From Parvicella sp963922585 (GTDB lineage Bacteria; Bacteroidota; Bacteroidia; Flavobacteriales_D; Parvicellaceae), in assembly GCA_963922585.1 (NCBI GenBank), contig CAWUIK010000044.1:1-25577 (forward strand): a stretch of DNA of 25,577 nt, read 5' to 3'. The notes under the pieces were generated by a model. That model made no database searches, was not told the DNA's origin, and was given only the letters and a program-made list of their open reading frames with translations. Every line of letters begins with the position of its first letter. Position 1 is the first letter of the stretch. Below are positions 25,487 to 25,577 of this stretch, one piece after another. The translations under genes were made by a program, and so were the position numbers.

Positions 25487-25577
25487 TTTATGAAATTGAA
25501 TCTTGTATATTTTTAATACGTGGCCGGTGTAAACTGTACCATCATTACATTTCAGTAAATATACATATTGCATAATT

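Noticed and set aside
25321..25575. Open frame overlapping and extending past the 137-aa gene
   Set aside because: It uses a different frame from the better-supported 137-aa protein and its translation shows no recognisable pattern.

Overview
The window looks like chromosomal DNA of a Bacteroidota bacterium, most likely a Flavobacteriales-type lineage. The reasons are the strong A+T richness, upstream elements of the form TAnnTTTG (the Bacteroidota sigma-A -7 box), A-rich sequence instead of clear Shine-Dalgarno motifs before starts, and gene orders I know from this phylum (ftsK-lolA; small membrane protein-mutL-rhomboid-rhomboid-EEP protein). I see no insertion sequence, prophage, CRISPR array, tRNA or rRNA. 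This is mainly a housekeeping region, and I did not find a clear-cut new defence or metabolic system. The family assignments are from reading the proteins, without a database search.

Layout. Positions 1-8010 carry four RNA methyltransferase genes (partial trmN6, trmL, mnmD, rlmI) mixed with envelope and division genes: a TapB-like secreted protein, a LolA-like periplasmic carrier, the DNA translocase FtsK and a DUF2461 protein. A 200-bp gap before rlmI holds an unusual run of hairpins ending in a terminator. Positions 8107-9479 hold a small secreted protein of unknown function and, directly abutting it, a DHH-like phosphoesterase gene whose reading frame is broken by one base near its start. 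Positions 9574-14646 form a tight minus-strand operon: small membrane protein, mutL, two rhomboid proteases and a membrane-anchored EEP hydrolase. Positions 14773-16452 encode a two-TM potassium-channel-like protein with a long N-terminal array of 12-residue repeats. From 16667 on come an ABC-F ATPase, htpG with a distinctive upstream element, a small unknown protein, a DjlA-like membrane J-protein, a large TPR-GAF-GAF-PP2C (SpoIIE-type) phosphatase and a small conserved unknown.

How the genes fit together. trmN6, trmL, mnmD and rlmI modify tRNA or 23S rRNA and so tune decoding and ribosome function, as the ABC-F protein probably does. htpG and the DjlA-like protein are both chaperone-system genes. 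FtsK and MutL serve chromosome segregation and mismatch repair; LolA, the rhomboids and the secreted proteins serve the envelope. The channel and the phosphatase are the likely sensory or signalling proteins.

The observations most worth following are: the hairpin cluster at 6632-6808; the single-base frameshift at 9032-9036; the palindrome plus sigma-54-like element before htpG at 18521-18560; the beta-helix/channel fusion at 14773-16452; and a MutL that lacks the recognisable endonuclease motifs.
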